From Pontibacillus yanchengensis Y32 (GTDB lineage: Bacteria > Bacillota > Bacilli > Bacillales > BH030062): DNA of 42,720 nucleotides. The position numbers were made by a program, and so were the translations under genes. Location: assembly GCF_000770635.1 (NCBI RefSeq), contig NZ_AVBF01000036.1, positions 1 to 42,720 on the forward strand, in the 5' to 3' direction. The notes beneath the pieces were generated by a model that ran no database searches, was not told where the DNA came from, and saw nothing but the letters and a program-made list of their open reading frames with translations. Positions 41,670-42,720 of the stretch are shown here, one piece after another (positions within the stretch are counted from its first letter, which is position 1; every line of letters starts with the position of its first letter).

Positions 41670-42554
41670 ATGCTAACAGCAAAAAAACAATACCTACATT
41701 CGTTGTTAAATTGGGCTGATGAAGTTGAAGAAAAAGTAAACAGCACTCACATGTCTGAAGAAAATCAAACAAAATGGAATAAACAAATGAAACAGTGGAA
41801 AAAAGGGATTCAGGAAGCATTAGAACAAGATGAGATATCCAAAGAGGAAATGAACAACCTTCAAGCGGAGGGACAAAAGTTACTACAAAGCTTGGCTACC
41901 TATTATAATAAAGAGCGAGCAACGAAATCAGTTCCCATAGGAGAGCATAAGCTTCCTCCTTTGCCATATGCTTATGATGCACTAGAACCATATATTTCAA
42001 AAGAAATAATGCGTCTACATCATGATGTGCATCACAAATCGTACGTTGATGGGTTGAACAAGGCTGAAAAGAAGTTAGCTGAACTAAGAAAGACCAATAA
42101 AGATGACTTAATCAAGCATTGGTTACGGGAACAATCATTTAATGGGTCAGGTCATTTTCTACACACGATATTTTGGTTTAATATGAAGCCAAATGGTGGC
42201 GGTAAACCAAAGGGAGATCTGCTGAAGCAAATCAATAAAGACTTTGGTAGTTTTGAAGCTTTTAAGAAACAATTCTCAGATGCTGCCAAGTCGGTTGAAG
42301 GGGTAGGATGGGCAATATTAGTTTGGGAGATGCGCTCTGGTAGATTAGCTATTCAAACCGTTGAAAAACACCAAATGTTTTCATTATGGGACGTAGTACC
42401 TCTTCTTGTATTAGATGTATGGGAACATGCCTATTATCTTCAATATCAAACCAAACGTGGGGAGTATGTGAAGAATTGGTGGAATATCGTTAATTGGGAT
42501 GATGTAGCTAATCGTTATAATAGTGTAAAGGACTTAATCTGGAGTTTGTATTAG
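41670..42554 (+). CDS. sodF: Superoxide dismutase, Fe/Mn family, N-terminally extended
   Basis: The 294-residue protein has a SOD core from about residue 92 (EHKLPPLPYAYDALEP). Metal ligands are His117 (RLHHDVHH), His165 (GHFLHTIFW), Asp249 and His253 (LDVWEHAYY). Gly161 and Gln235 occupy the positions typical of Mn-type enzymes, so Mn or dual metal use is inferred. The first 90 residues are an extra helical, charged domain without a signal peptide, as in SodF-type proteins of bacilli. ATG 41,670 is preferred because GAGGTG lies 5 nt upstream. It is monocistronic. Confidence 0.92.
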   Translation: MLTAKKQYLHSLLNWADEVEEKVNSTHMSEENQTKWNKQMKQWKKGIQEALEQDEISKEEMNNLQAEGQKLLQSLATYYNKERATKSVPIGEHKLPPLPYAYDALEPYISKEIMRLHHDVHHKSYVDGLNKAEKKLAELRKTNKDDLIKHWLREQSFNGSGHFLHTIFWFNMKPNGGGKPKGDLLKQINKDFGSFEAFKKQFSDAAKSVEGVGWAILVWEMRSGRLAIQTVEKHQMFSLWDVVPLLVLDVWEHAYYLQYQTKRGEYVKNWWNIVNWDDVANRYNSVKDLIWSLY

Positions 42555-42589
42555 GTTCTAAAAAAAACATAAGACTAGTGGCACATAAC

Positions 42590-42617
42590 AGGCTCAGGAT
42601 ATATTGTTCTGAGCCTA
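42590..42617 (+). terminator. Hairpin after the superoxide dismutase gene
   Basis: AGGCTCAG pairs with CTGAGCCT around a 12-nt loop, 36 bp past the stop codon. It lacks a clear T tract, so it is a weak terminator at best. Confidence 0.4.
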
Positions 42618-42646
42618 TTAGAGGTGTAGTAACTTATTTAACTATA

Positions 42647-42720
42647 GCCCCATTATGTTGAAGACTTGGATTCGAGATATATTGGGATAGGTCCGATACT
42701 TTAAAATCATTAGGGTTGGG
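42647..42720. repeat. Palindromic intergenic element, copy 3, cut by window end
   Basis: GCCCCATTATGTTGAAGACT and the following GGATTCGAG, GGTCCGATACTTTAA and TAGGGTTGGG form the left arm. They match, in reverse, the right flank of the copy at 206-400. The GC-rich core must lie beyond the window. Confidence 0.7.

Overview
The window is a low-GC Firmicute chromosome segment from an endospore-forming member of the Bacillaceae. It carries spoIIM, dacF, spoIIA-sigF, a complete seven-gene spoVA operon and a yjcZ-type sporulation peptide. Gene order follows the Bacillus subtilis yqj-yqk / fur-xerD-deoB-punA / dacF-spoIIA-spoVA-lysA-ppiB / ribT-ypuF-scpAB-ypuI interval. Sequence style and the extra genes suggest a moderately halophilic relative (Halobacillus, Pontibacillus or Virgibacillus type). 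That genus-level guess is inference.

Region 1 (1-9,400) is accessory and metabolic. It opens with repeats, a tiny membrane peptide and a NUDIX hydrolase. Three minus-strand genes follow: a six-TM DUF7010-like protein, a universal stress protein and a glycerophosphodiester phosphodiesterase. A RocB/YqjN-like M20 peptidase then converges on an AbgT-family transporter. A metallo-beta-lactamase-fold hydrolase and a short-chain dehydrogenase (yqjP-yqjQ) sit behind a promoter with a TetR-type palindrome.

Region 2 (9,400-20,000) starts with a repeat element and a translesion polymerase behind two LexA boxes. It continues with a methylmalonyl-CoA epimerase-like gene, an HPr-like protein without the phosphorylatable histidine, yqkB, yqkE and a GrpB-family gene. 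Next come a probable type I toxin-antitoxin pair (a 37-residue holin-like toxin plus an antisense RNA), an aldehyde dehydrogenase, a cytochrome P450, an aldo/keto reductase (yqkF), nudF and an endonuclease Q-like gene.

Region 3 (20,000-36,900) is the conserved core: spoIIM, fur (PerR/Fur-type boxes over a near-perfect sigma-A promoter), yqzK, xerD, a nucleoside salvage cluster deoB-punA-pdp, dacF with a candidate sigma-F promoter, spoIIAA-spoIIAB-sigF, and spoVAA-AB-AC-AD-AEB-AEA-AF behind a strong sigma-G promoter. lysA (lysine and DAP metabolism) and ppiB follow. The logic matches sporulation: SpoIIAA and SpoIIAB control sigma-F, sigma-F leads to sigma-G, and sigma-G expresses the SpoVA channel that moves dipicolinic acid into the spore.

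Region 4 (36,900-42,720) holds a small M50-type protease, a short membrane ORF followed by a possibly broken coding stretch, ribT, ypuF, a yjcZ peptide, scpA-scpB (condensin partners), an unrecognised 137-residue gene, ypuI and an N-terminally extended superoxide dismutase. The window ends inside a repeat.

Intergenic DNA carries at least four repeat families. One is a roughly 186-bp element with 24-bp inverted ends (two copies). One is a long palindromic element (three copies, one cut by the window end). One is an array of TCGCTCC motifs with 20-21-nt spacing (two copies). One is a short GC-rich motif (two copies). No tRNA, rRNA, CRISPR array, insertion sequence or prophage was seen.
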